A DNA stretch of 8,914 bases from an uncultured Treponema sp. (GCA_905372265.1 CAJPOL010000072.1:1-8914); one strand, 5' to 3'; shown: positions 1 through 5,723, counted from the stretch's first letter. Numbers and translations are program-made. The notes: generated from the letters alone by a model not told the origin.

Positions 1-176
1 AAACGGTGATTATGATTGCGCACAAACTTTCTACTATACAGAACGCTGATCAGATTCTCGTGCTGGAAAACGGAACAATCAGCCAGCGCGGCTCTCATGC
101 AGAGCTGATTGCACAAGAGGGGCTATATCGGCGGCTGTGGGATATACAATATAAAGCGGAGCGGTGGAGAATGTAG
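1..176 (+). CDS. ABC exporter ATP-binding protein, C-terminal end (partial)
   Basis: The frame is open from the window edge (codons from position 3) to TAG at 174-176, giving the last 57 residues of a protein that begins outside. It opens with the H-switch block TVIMIAHKLSTIQNADQILV, whose His contacts the ATP gamma-phosphate in ABC ATPases. The piece LVLENGTISQRGSHAELIA and then LYRRLWDIQ follow; this is the standard tail of type-I exporters with a membrane domain fused to an ATPase, such as multidrug, lipid or siderophore-type exporters. AHKLSTI in place of the commoner AHRLSTI is a known variant. The substrate cannot be told because the membrane domain and Walker A are outside. It is on the opposite strand to the sugar importer and is of exporter type, so it is not the missing importer ATPase. 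No convincing T-tracted terminator follows it. Confidence 0.93.
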   Translation, partial: TVIMIAHKLSTIQNADQILVLENGTISQRGSHAELIAQEGLYRRLWDIQYKAERWRM

Positions 177-231
177 AGTCCGCACTGCCAAGATCATGTT
201 CGGGGCAATGATCGAATATCTCTGCTCTATA

Positions 232-450
232 TCAGTTCAGCTGTGCTCGGTATTCATCGAGTACCTGTTTCAGGCAAAACATATCTTCAACCTGATGTGT
301 TTTTAGATCGGCAAAGAATGATGCCAATAGCTGGTAATCGGTGCTGTTGACGACAAAAAGCAGTTTTTCGGAAGGATCGGCCTTTTTATCAAGGTAGACT
401 TCCAATTCCGTTAGTGAATCGTTGAGTGTAATAGCAAGCTGAATATGCAC
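232..450 (-). CDS. Small ORF of unknown function, possibly a gene remnant
   Basis: This is a 72-residue acidic reading frame beginning at GTG and ending at TGA (232-234). It has no cysteine-rich, membrane or signal segment; the middle (EVYLDKKADPSEKLLFVVNS) and the end (FCLKQVLDEYRAQLN) look like a soluble alpha/beta protein, and I do not recognise the family. No Shine-Dalgarno sequence precedes the GTG. The frame continues upstream as QFTGIDA until an in-frame TAG about nine codons before, with no ATG, so the N-terminus may be missing. It lies 74 bp beyond the MalG-like gene on the same strand and could be its operon tail or debris of an older gene. Composition is like its neighbours and not like random sequence, which is the main reason to list it. 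Confidence 0.35.
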   Translation of the reverse strand: MHIQLAITLNDSLTELEVYLDKKADPSEKLLFVVNSTDYQLLASFFADLKTHQVEDMFCLKQVLDEYRAQLN

Positions 451-500
451 GGCGTCTATGCCGGTAAACTGCTAGAGGTGCAAAGTAGGCGCAGATGTCT

Positions 501-525
501 AAAAAAAGGGGCACTATCTTTTTTT
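501..525. terminator. Weak AT-rich hairpin at the end of the importer operon
   Basis: Seven A plus G (501-508) pair with C plus seven T (518-525), an 8-bp stem with a 9-nt loop that overlaps the MalG stop codon. A/T runs on both sides would allow it to act in either direction. The stem has only one G-C pair, so it would be a poor intrinsic terminator alone. Confidence 0.25.
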
Positions 526-1385
526 TATCCTTTAATTGCACCTCCGGTAACACCACGGATAATTTTTTCCGACAGGAATAAATAGAGCATAAAGGTCGGC
601 AAAAAGACGATAACCACGCTTGCAAACATGCCGCCCCAATCGCCGGTATATCGCATAGCGGAAATCATATTGTATAAGCCGACTGCAACCGGACGGACTG
701 CCGTTTTATTGGCAAAAATGAGCGACATAAAATACTCATTCCATACGGTAATAAAGTTAAAGATGGAAACAGTAATAATTCCCGGCTGGGCAAGCGGAAA
801 CATAATCGTCCAGAATGTCCGCATCGGAGAACAACCGTCGATAGCGGCTGCTTCTTCGTAAGTAAAACTTAAATTTTTAAAAAAAGCGAGCAGATAAAAC
901 ACCGCAAACGGAATATTTACCGCCGTATACAGAAAGATGATCAAAAAACGGCTGTTCGTGATCCTCAATGAAGAAGCAAAACCGAACAACGGCATAATAA
1001 TCATAATCACCGGAATACCCAAAGCTGATGCAAACATATTCTGCAGCAGTAAATTACCCTTAAACTTAAAGCGCGAAAGCACATAGGCAGCAGGTGCGGC
1101 AATCATGACGATGAACGTACAGGATATAACCGTGTACATCAGCGAGTTCATAAAAAAGACCGATACTTTTTGCGTATTCCATGCCTTCACATAGTTTTCA
1201 AAATGAAAACCTGTCTTAAAAGAAAACATATGATCCGAGAATATTTCGCTTGAGGTGGAAAGAGACGCAAATGCGACCCAGCCGATAAGCATTACGGTAA
1301 AAATCGTCCACAGCGTTAAAAGCGCATAGCCGGGCATCTTTGTAAGCCGCTGCATTGCCCGCGCCCGTGTATTTCTAAAATTCAT
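525..1385 (-). CDS. Carbohydrate ABC transporter permease, MalG/UgpE-like (CUT1)
   Basis: This 286-residue inner-membrane permease is one half of the translocation pore of a binding-protein-dependent sugar importer. It has about six hydrophobic segments, starting near residues 20-42 and ending near 254-271. The EAA loop, which docks onto the ATPase, is visible at residues 176-202 (EEAAAIDGCS...PLAQPG), with the conserved Gly at 184. Length and the ending in GGAIKG fit MalG-type members (GAVKG-like tails are usual). The start ATG at 1383-1385 is preceded by AGCGGAGG about nine bases upstream. Only 15 bp separate it from the MalF-like stop, so the two are cotranscribed. The exact sugar cannot be read from the sequence. 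Confidence 0.93.
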   Translation of the reverse strand: MNFRNTRARAMQRLTKMPGYALLTLWTIFTVMLIGWVAFASLSTSSEIFSDHMFSFKTGFHFENYVKAWNTQKVSVFFMNSLMYTVISCTFIVMIAAPAAYVLSRFKFKGNLLLQNMFASALGIPVIMIIMPLFGFASSLRITNSRFLIIFLYTAVNIPFAVFYLLAFFKNLSFTYEEAAAIDGCSPMRTFWTIMFPLAQPGIITVSIFNFITVWNEYFMSLIFANKTAVRPVAVGLYNMISAMRYTGDWGGMFASVVIVFLPTFMLYLFLSEKIIRGVTGGAIKG

Positions 1386-1400
1386 ACGATGCCGCCTCCG

Positions 1401-2318
1401 CTATAGTTCAACATCATCGTTTTTTACAATCCTGCTGGTTGCAAAGAAAATAACGATAACCAGCGTCATCATCACAACACCGATTGCCGCCCCGCTTCCG
1501 CTATCACGGGCAGTTGCCGCTGAAGAAGAAGCGCCGAATACCAATTCATACATATAGTTCATCGGCGCGACCGTATCATTTGACAGGTTGACCGGACTAA
1601 ACAGCTGCCCCCACACAAAAAAGCCGACCGTATACACCGTCCACATGACGATATTCGTACGGAACACACCCCGCAAAAACGGCATGGTAATATGGATGAA
1701 TCGCTGTAAGACGCTTGCACCTTCAAGATAAGCCGCCTCATAGTAATCGGAAGGGATTTGTTCAATACCGCTCATAAAAATCAGCATATGGTACCCGACC
1801 ATCCCGAAGCAATAGGCAATCAGCATACTCCAAAAGCGCATTCCCGGCCCCGTCCACAGCGTCTGCGCCAACGTGCCGAACCCCAGTAAACCGAACAGCT
1901 TATTCAGCAACCCGTAGTCGCTATTATAGATATAGTTAATCCACATTGTGCCCATCGCCACTGCGCTGACAATATTCGGGAGATATACAATGCTGCGGTA
2001 AAACGCTTTTAAGCGGCGCGGAACTCTATTTGTCAAAATTACCGCCATAAGAAGCGCAACAAACAGCGTTCCGGCTCCGCCCCAAAACCACAGCCTTCCG
2101 ATGTTCTTCATTGACTGCAAAAACATCGGCGTACCGAAAATCTTTTTATAATTCGCGAACCCGTTAAATACCCACGCGTTCAGCGGATCGGAGACGCTGA
2201 CAACCGAAAAAAAGCTCATCGCAAAGGTGCGGATCGTTGGATACAAAAACACCAGCGCATAGCACAGTACTGCCGGTGTCAGAAAGATGATAATCATCGG
2301 TTTGTTTTTTCTTAGCAT
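1401..2318 (-). CDS. Carbohydrate ABC transporter permease, MalF/UgpA-like (CUT1)
   Basis: This 305-residue partner permease has a first membrane segment at about residues 8-28 and a large periplasmic loop (residues 40-75) typical of the UgpA/MalF side. Its EAA loop is at residues 192-218 (YYEAAYLEGASVLQRF...MPFLRG), with Gly200 in the conserved place. YLPNIVSAVAMGTMW (112-126) is a typical third-segment motif. The start is ATG at 2316-2318; its Shine-Dalgarno GGAG (2329-2332) is ten bases upstream and can be folded into a hairpin. It lacks the extra N-terminal helices of E. coli MalF, so it is closer to UgpA or LacF. It ends in a short charged tail, KNDDVEL. The long upstream gap of 182 bp holds a palindromic repeat. 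Confidence 0.93.
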   Translation of the reverse strand: MLRKNKPMIIIFLTPAVLCYALVFLYPTIRTFAMSFFSVVSVSDPLNAWVFNGFANYKKIFGTPMFLQSMKNIGRLWFWGGAGTLFVALLMAVILTNRVPRRLKAFYRSIVYLPNIVSAVAMGTMWINYIYNSDYGLLNKLFGLLGFGTLAQTLWTGPGMRFWSMLIAYCFGMVGYHMLIFMSGIEQIPSDYYEAAYLEGASVLQRFIHITMPFLRGVFRTNIVMWTVYTVGFFVWGQLFSPVNLSNDTVAPMNYMYELVFGASSSAATARDSGSGAAIGVVMMTLVIVIFFATSRIVKNDDVEL

Positions 2319-2328
2319 ATTTTTTTAA

Positions 2329-2357
2329 CTCCATAGATGGAGGGGGTATCATCCCTC
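2329..2357 (-). promoter_or_regulatory. Competing hairpins over the ribosome binding site of the MalF-like gene
   Basis: Reading the minus strand, the 14-bp perfect palindrome CTCCATCTATGGAG (2329-2342) places the Shine-Dalgarno GGAG in a stem. Just before it, GAGGG (2353-2357) can pair with CCCTC (2340-2344), which shares bases with the first arm of that palindrome. The two stems exclude each other: one hides the ribosome site and the other frees it. The pairings are seen directly; a regulatory role is inference, and both stems are short. Confidence 0.35.
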
Positions 2358-2388
2358 TACTTCCGTAAAAAACCGGCGCTTTTTAATT

Positions 2389-2485
2389 CACCGCAGAGAC
2401 GCAAAGAACGCAAAGAAAATTAAGAGATTTCATATTAAATCATCTCTTGATTTAACCTTTACGATCTTAGCGTGCTTTGCGGTTG
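2389..2485. repeat. Long palindromic repeat between binding-protein and permease genes
   Basis: The left arm, CACCGCAGAGACGCAAAG (from 2389) plus AACGCAAAG, is matched by a right arm ending CTTTGCGGTT (to 2484) with one bulge and a few mismatches. An inner 7-bp stem AAGAGAT (2422-2428) / ATCTCTT (2442-2448) continues the fold. The whole ~95 bp would form one long hairpin in RNA. The outer arms are of the same type as the tandem array at 4774-5058, but the core is different. In this place, after the lipoprotein stop and before the MalF-like gene, it is positioned like the REP elements of malE-malF in enterobacteria, and could protect the upstream message or reduce read-through (inference). Confidence 0.85.
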
Positions 2486-2500
2486 ATCCCCTGCATCCGC

Positions 2501-3760
2501 TTACTTCGCCATTGCAGCGGCAAAACCTTCGGCGTCTAAGTCGCCTTTGATCAGTTTTGCAAAGTTTTCTTTGATCTTTGCATTGATTTCAGGATCATTT
2601 TCCATACCGACAGCCCAATCAAGGCGGTTGGTTGTGTTATCCACAATAACCTTTGCTTCGGCAAGCTGAATAGGCCATTCGGTATTATTACCGGCGGGAA
2701 TACCGAGACTTTCTTTTGCAAGCCGCGCATCCCATTCGCCGGTGGTCAGCCATACGATCAGCTTAAAGGCTTCTTCAGGGTGCTTTGTATTTTTATTGAC
2801 AGCAAAACTTTGACAGCCGTAGTTATTCGCTTCGATACCGTCGCCGTTTTCAGACATTGCAGGCCATGCAAACGCGCCCCAGTTTAAATCGGGAGCTTGA
2901 GCTTTAATCTCATTCGGAAGCCATGTGCCGTTCAAATACATGGCAACCTTACCGGCAGCCATTTCTTCAACCTGTCCTGCAGGCCAGATATTGGAGGCGG
3001 CTTTCGCGCTGATATAGCCTTTTTTTGCCATATCCTCCCATATTTTACCGAATTTCAGCACCTGCGGTCCGGTAAAGTCCTTATTGTTTACCATATTGAG
3101 CGTTTCCTGCTTTCCGACTAACCGGTCCATATTATAGCCGAAGAAAGACGCCATATATGCATCGTCTACAGTAATAGCCGGTATGCCGATTGCTTTGAGT
3201 TTTTCACATGCAGCAAGAAATTCATCCCATGTTTTCGGCGTGTCCGTAATACCGGCTTTTGCAAATAAGTCTTTGTTATAGAGCGTAACAAAAGCGGACG
3301 GTTGATACGGAATATTTTTTACGGTTCCGCCGCCGAGGTCTTTTGCTAAGTTATACAATGTTTTATTGACCATCGTATTGTAAGGCTTACCGTCCGTCGT
3401 CGAATAGGTTTTAGCGGCATATTCGTCCAGCGGCAGCAGATAGTTGCCCCACGTATTGAGTACACGCTCAATGTCCTCATCAAAGACATCGATCGTTTCC
3501 CCTGCGTCGAGAGCAGGCTGCAAAGTTTTACGGATTTCTCTTCCGTTAAAATTTACCTCTACCTCAATGCCGGTTTCCTTAGTAAAGGCTGCGACCGCTT
3601 CGGCAATAACCGTTCCTTGCGGTTCCGCCTCGTTCCACATTGTCCAGTACACCAGTTTTGCCTGAGGCTTTGCCGTTTCCGCTTTCTTTGCGCAGCTTGC
3701 ACACACAAAGGTTGCTACTGCAAGGCTTACCGCCGCAAACCAAAAACCGTTCTTTTTCAT
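2501..3760 (-). CDS. Sugar-binding lipoprotein of ABC importer (CUT1, SBP family 1)
   Basis: This 419-residue extracytoplasmic binding protein would capture the sugar and deliver it to the two permeases. Residues 1-23 are a lipoprotein signal: MKKN, a hydrophobic core, then FVCASC with Cys23 (or Cys20) as the lipidated residue, of the loose spirochaete type. The mature protein begins KLVYWTMWNEAEPQG (35-49), the usual first strand and ligand-side loop of this fold. PKTWDEFLAACEKLKAIGIP (175-194) is the family signature. Aromatic residues such as Trp280, Trp293 and Trp299 suit sugar stacking. The frame stays open 18 codons further up, but AGGAGGT (3767-3773) sits seven bases before the ATG at 3760 and only MKKN gives a signal peptide, so that start is chosen. 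It is first in the importer cluster. The substrate is unknown. Confidence 0.95.
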   Translation of the reverse strand: MKKNGFWFAAVSLAVATFVCASCAKKAETAKPQAKLVYWTMWNEAEPQGTVIAEAVAAFTKETGIEVEVNFNGREIRKTLQPALDAGETIDVFDEDIERVLNTWGNYLLPLDEYAAKTYSTTDGKPYNTMVNKTLYNLAKDLGGGTVKNIPYQPSAFVTLYNKDLFAKAGITDTPKTWDEFLAACEKLKAIGIPAITVDDAYMASFFGYNMDRLVGKQETLNMVNNKDFTGPQVLKFGKIWEDMAKKGYISAKAASNIWPAGQVEEMAAGKVAMYLNGTWLPNEIKAQAPDLNWGAFAWPAMSENGDGIEANNYGCQSFAVNKNTKHPEEAFKLIVWLTTGEWDARLAKESLGIPAGNNTEWPIQLAEAKVIVDNTTNRLDWAVGMENDPEINAKIKENFAKLIKGDLDAEGFAAAMAK

Positions 3761-3766
3761 AGTCAT

Positions 3767-3773
3767 ACCTCCT
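3767..3773 (-). promoter_or_regulatory. Strong ribosome binding site that fixes the lipoprotein start
   Basis: AGGAGGT on the minus strand lies seven bases before ATG-AAA (3760) but only one base before the in-frame ATG-ACT (3766). The spacing favours 3760 and rules out the longer frame that runs to 3814. Confidence 0.85.
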
Positions 3774-3789
3774 ATTTGTAGAGCGCCGC

Positions 3790-3831
3790 TAAAAACTTTC
3801 GCAGGATATACCATTCTTAAGAAAGTTTTTA
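3790..3831 (-). promoter_or_regulatory. Perfect 11-bp inverted repeat around a possible extended -10 promoter
   Basis: TAAAAACTTTC (3790-3800) and GAAAGTTTTTA (3821-3831) are exact inverted copies 20 bp apart; the outer copy covers the stop codon of the upstream NTPase gene. On the minus strand the space between holds TGG-TATATC (3805-3813), an extended -10 element, with TTAAAA 16 bp upstream (3827-3832) as a weak -35. The site could be an operator for the importer operon, or an RNA stem ending in T5 acting as a weak terminator or attenuator between the NTPase and lipoprotein genes. The inverted repeat is certain; the role is not. Confidence 0.4.
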
Positions 3832-4707
3832 ACCGAGCACTTCCGTTTCGATAATCTTATCTAACACAATATTCACTTCTTTAATTGAGATACCGGCGTA
3901 CCGTTCAATGGATTTTACAATATAATCTTGCAGTGTATGAGTGCGCCCTCCTAAATCGGTAGCAAAGGGCATGTCGATCATAATGATAATACGGTATCCT
4001 TCCGGTTCATTTTGAATCGTACAATTTTTTATGACAATTTCAGGATCAAAGGCTTCCGTACTCTGCAATACCAGCTTTTTGAGCGCAGTAGCGGAGATGG
4101 TAAGCGTTTCCGGCCTTGAGAACACCGGACGGACGACGGATTTTTCAAAGAGCTTTTCTTCGTCGGTTAAACTGACGGTATTTTGATTGCGAAAGAGCAA
4201 TCTGATTTTCGCATAAAAAATCTGCGGATAATTCCGTTTTACTTCGGTTGAAGGTACGGGAATAACATGTTTCCCTTCAACTCGTCTGCTACGGATTGCC
4301 GTTTCAATTTCTTCCCGTGTCGCAATATCTTCAATTCTGATAATTTTTTGCGGCGGAAGAATTTGCAGCCGCATTGCAATCTTATTGACCATTTTCTCCG
4401 ACGTACCCAAGATCAGTATCTTTTTTCTCGAATAGTGCTGAAGCACCTTTGCCGCTTGATCGCGGCGCTGTTTATCATCAAATACCGCTACTTTGACTGC
4501 TGCTAAAAAACTTTTCTCCCGTTTTGCGGAATAACCGGCAATAATTTTATCGTCCTTGATAACCAATCCGTCGTCGATGATTAAATCGATACGGTACTTT
4601 TGAGCGACCAATTTTGCTCTAAAGCTCTTTCCCGTACCGCTTTCGCCTACTAAGGCGTAAACTTGTATTCCTTTTAACCACCTGCGTACTCTATCAAAAA
4701 ACCGCAT
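3829..4707 (-). CDS. P-loop NTPase fused to Asp23/YloU-like domain, function unknown
   Basis: A 292-residue cytoplasmic protein if it starts at the ATG at 4705-4707; a TTG three codons earlier (4716) is possible but falls in the -10 box. Residues 13-28 hold VYALVGESGTGKS, a clear Walker A, and IDLIIDDG (about 40-47) reads as a Walker B, close to the first motif as in small kinase-like or AAA-type NTPases. LILGTS near 98-103 resembles a sensor strand. The last ~90 residues (EIVIKNCTIQNEPEGYR, then IIMIDMPFATDLGG, then YIVKSIERYAGISIKEVNIV) have the pattern of the Asp23/Gls24/YloU family, in which a final strand reads KEVNVHV. No transmembrane or signal segment is seen. It ends 69 bp before the sugar-binding lipoprotein start; a link with sugar uptake is unproven. 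The domain assignments are from motif reading. Confidence 0.8.
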   Translation of the reverse strand: MRFFDRVRRWLKGIQVYALVGESGTGKSFRAKLVAQKYRIDLIIDDGLVIKDDKIIAGYSAKREKSFLAAVKVAVFDDKQRRDQAAKVLQHYSRKKILILGTSEKMVNKIAMRLQILPPQKIIRIEDIATREEIETAIRSRRVEGKHVIPVPSTEVKRNYPQIFYAKIRLLFRNQNTVSLTDEEKLFEKSVVRPVFSRPETLTISATALKKLVLQSTEAFDPEIVIKNCTIQNEPEGYRIIIMIDMPFATDLGGRTHTLQDYIVKSIERYAGISIKEVNIVLDKIIETEVLG

Positions 4708-4715
4708 ACCATACA

Positions 4716-4744
4716 AGTATAGGCAGTCATTACCTTTTACGCAA
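4716..4744 (-). promoter_or_regulatory. Sigma-70-type promoter giving a probably leaderless NTPase mRNA
   Basis: On the minus strand TTGCGT (4739-4744) is followed after exactly 17 bp by TATACT (4716-4721), close to the TTGACA-17-TATAAT consensus. The only usable ATG (4707) lies nine bases beyond the -10 box, so transcription should start within a base or two of it. There is no Shine-Dalgarno sequence at a usable distance. TATACTTG occurs twice here, at 4714-4721 and 4742-4749. Confidence 0.55.
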
Positions 4745-4773
4745 GTATATCGGGGGCACAGAATCAGGGATTT

Positions 4774-5058
4774 AGCGAAGAGCGCTAAGGACGCAGAGGT
4801 TCATGGGGATAGCGCAGGTGTGAAAGCCCTTACCGAATCCTTTGAACTCTGCGGGCTCTGCGGTTAATTAAAATAAAACCGCGAAGAGCGCTAAGAACGC
4901 GGAGAGGATTGGGAATAGTTTTGTGCTGAAAGCCGCTACTGAATCCTTTGCGGTCTTTGCGTGCTCTGCGGTTAATAAAAATAAAACCGCGGAGAACGCT
5001 AAGAGCGCGGAGAGGATTGGGGAATAGCATTGGTATGGAAGCCATAACCGAATCTTTT
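4774..5058. repeat. Tandem array of 2.7 copies of a ~107-bp palindromic repeat
   Basis: GCGAAGAGCGCTAAG starts copy 1 (4775) and copy 2 (4881), and GCGGAGAACGCTAAG starts copy 3 (4989), giving periods of 106 and 108 bp. Each copy is itself an imperfect palindrome: the left arm ACCGCGAAGAGCGCTAAG is matched by a right arm like CTTTGCGTGCTCTGCGGTT, joined by a TTAATAAAAATAAA linker. An inner AGGATT / AATCCT stem is visible in copy 2 (4905-4910 / 4942-4947). Copy 3 breaks off at about 5058 after GAATCTTTT, losing its right arm. Spurious minus-strand frames over the array read as LSALRGF and AEHAKTAK type peptides. The array stands in the divergent spacer between the NTPase and immunity-like genes. 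Confidence 0.9.
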
Positions 5059-5222
5059 CAAAACTCACAGTCAAGGTGTTCAAAGATGGACATTCCTTGA
5101 CAAGGTGGGTGCAGTCGGTTTTAATACAGTACGAAGTTCCGAGGTATTATTCAAAGCCGATAGACGGTCTGCGGCTTAAAACAATGTTAGATTGATACTA
5201 CTTTCGTGGCGCTAAAAAAAGA
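5059..5222. other. Unassigned DNA between repeat array and immunity-like gene
   Basis: No gene with a start codon and ribosome site is seen. On the + strand one frame reads SQGVQRWTFLDKVGAVGFN and on to a stop near 5179. Another reads GHSLTRWVQSVLIQYEV to a stop at about 5191-5196. Either could be a decayed coding remnant or chance. TTGATA (5192-5197) is a possible -35 for the following gene, without a clear -10 at the right distance. Confidence 0.4.
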
Positions 5223-5257
5223 ATAGGTTAAATGAATAATTAACCTGTCTTCACAGG
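5223..5257 (+). promoter_or_regulatory. Two mutually exclusive hairpins in the leader of the immunity-like gene
   Basis: Stem 1 pairs ATAGGTTAA (5223-5231) with TTAACCTGT (5240-5248), nine pairs with one G-U, around an 8-nt loop. Stem 2 pairs CCTGT (5244-5248) with ACAGG (5253-5257) around the loop CTTC. The arm 5244-5248 can be in only one of them. Stem 2 takes up the AGG of the ribosome site AGGAAA (5255-5260), while stem 1 leaves it free. This would also look like an operator palindrome at the DNA level. The role is inferred. Confidence 0.45.
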
Positions 5258-5267
5258 AAAATACCGT

Positions 5268-5723
5268 ATGGTTGCATTTAGAAATGAACAAAATCAGAAT
5301 ATTCTGTTATCAACTCAAAACTACGAATTTCCGGCTTCTAATGATAAAGAATATGATGGTAATTGGTTGCAAGTAAATATTAAAATCATTGATAACCAAA
5401 AAATGTGGGAAACTACAGCTCCTTTTTTATTAACGTATGATTGGATACAGATCGGTCAATGGTTTTCCGAAGCAGCACAGTTTAAACAACCAAAATGGAA
5501 AGATTTGAGCTTTATAGAACCTAATATTGAATTTCAATTAGTTGATTTCAATAGGATAATAGATAGAATAAATTTTAATATACAATTAAGACTGGAATGC
5601 GTACCGCCATTTTATGAAGATAATGAGAAGGTTAAGTATCGATTTTGTTTTACTTCAAAGAAATGTGAAGAAATAGCGGAAATGTGTAAAAAAGAATACG
5701 AAAGATTTCCTGAAAGGAGATAG
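5268..5723 (+). CDS. WapI-family-like immunity protein, orphan
   Basis: A 151-residue soluble protein without signal or membrane segments. The arrangement EYDGNWLQVNIKI (28-40), then WETTAPFLLTYDWIQIGQWF (47-66), then LSFIEPNIEFQLVDF (80-94) matches what I know of the WapI-type immunity family: a D-x-NWL strand, a LLT-x-(D/E)-(L/W) stretch with a W(L/F) helix, and F-x-EPN-(L/I)-x-F. Such proteins neutralise the toxic C-terminal domain of WapA or other polymorphic toxins of contact-dependent competition. No toxin gene accompanies it here. ATG at 5268 follows AGGAAA with a seven-base gap. The gene is markedly richer in A and T than its neighbours, stands alone on the + strand and lies next to repeats, all suggesting transfer. 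The family call is from motif memory. Confidence 0.6.
   Translation: MVAFRNEQNQNILLSTQNYEFPASNDKEYDGNWLQVNIKIIDNQKMWETTAPFLLTYDWIQIGQWFSEAAQFKQPKWKDLSFIEPNIEFQLVDFNRIIDRINFNIQLRLECVPPFYEDNEKVKYRFCFTSKKCEEIAEMCKKEYERFPERR

Noticed and set aside
192..213. GATCAT/ATGATC hairpin between the exporter ATPase end and the small minus-strand ORF.
   Set aside because: The stem has only six pairs and no T tract on either strand, so it is not a convincing terminator.
3761..3814. An 18-codon N-terminal extension of the sugar-binding lipoprotein.
   Set aside because: It would bury the signal peptide, and the strong ribosome site at 3767-3773 points to the ATG at 3760.
4687..4732. An 18-codon leader peptide frame (ATG at 4728-4730) ahead of and overlapping the NTPase start.
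   Set aside because: AAAAGG is only two bases before its ATG, and the predicted promoter would start transcription downstream of it.
4774..5058. CRISPR array.
   Set aside because: The repeat unit is ~107 bp with no unique spacers between short identical repeats, and no cas genes are nearby; it is a tandem palindromic repeat.
4830..5083. Two overlapping minus-strand frames of 71 codons with peptides such as LSALRGF and AEHAKTAKD.
   Set aside because: They lie wholly in the tandem palindromic repeats; their repeated peptide pattern comes from the DNA repeat and there is no ribosome site.
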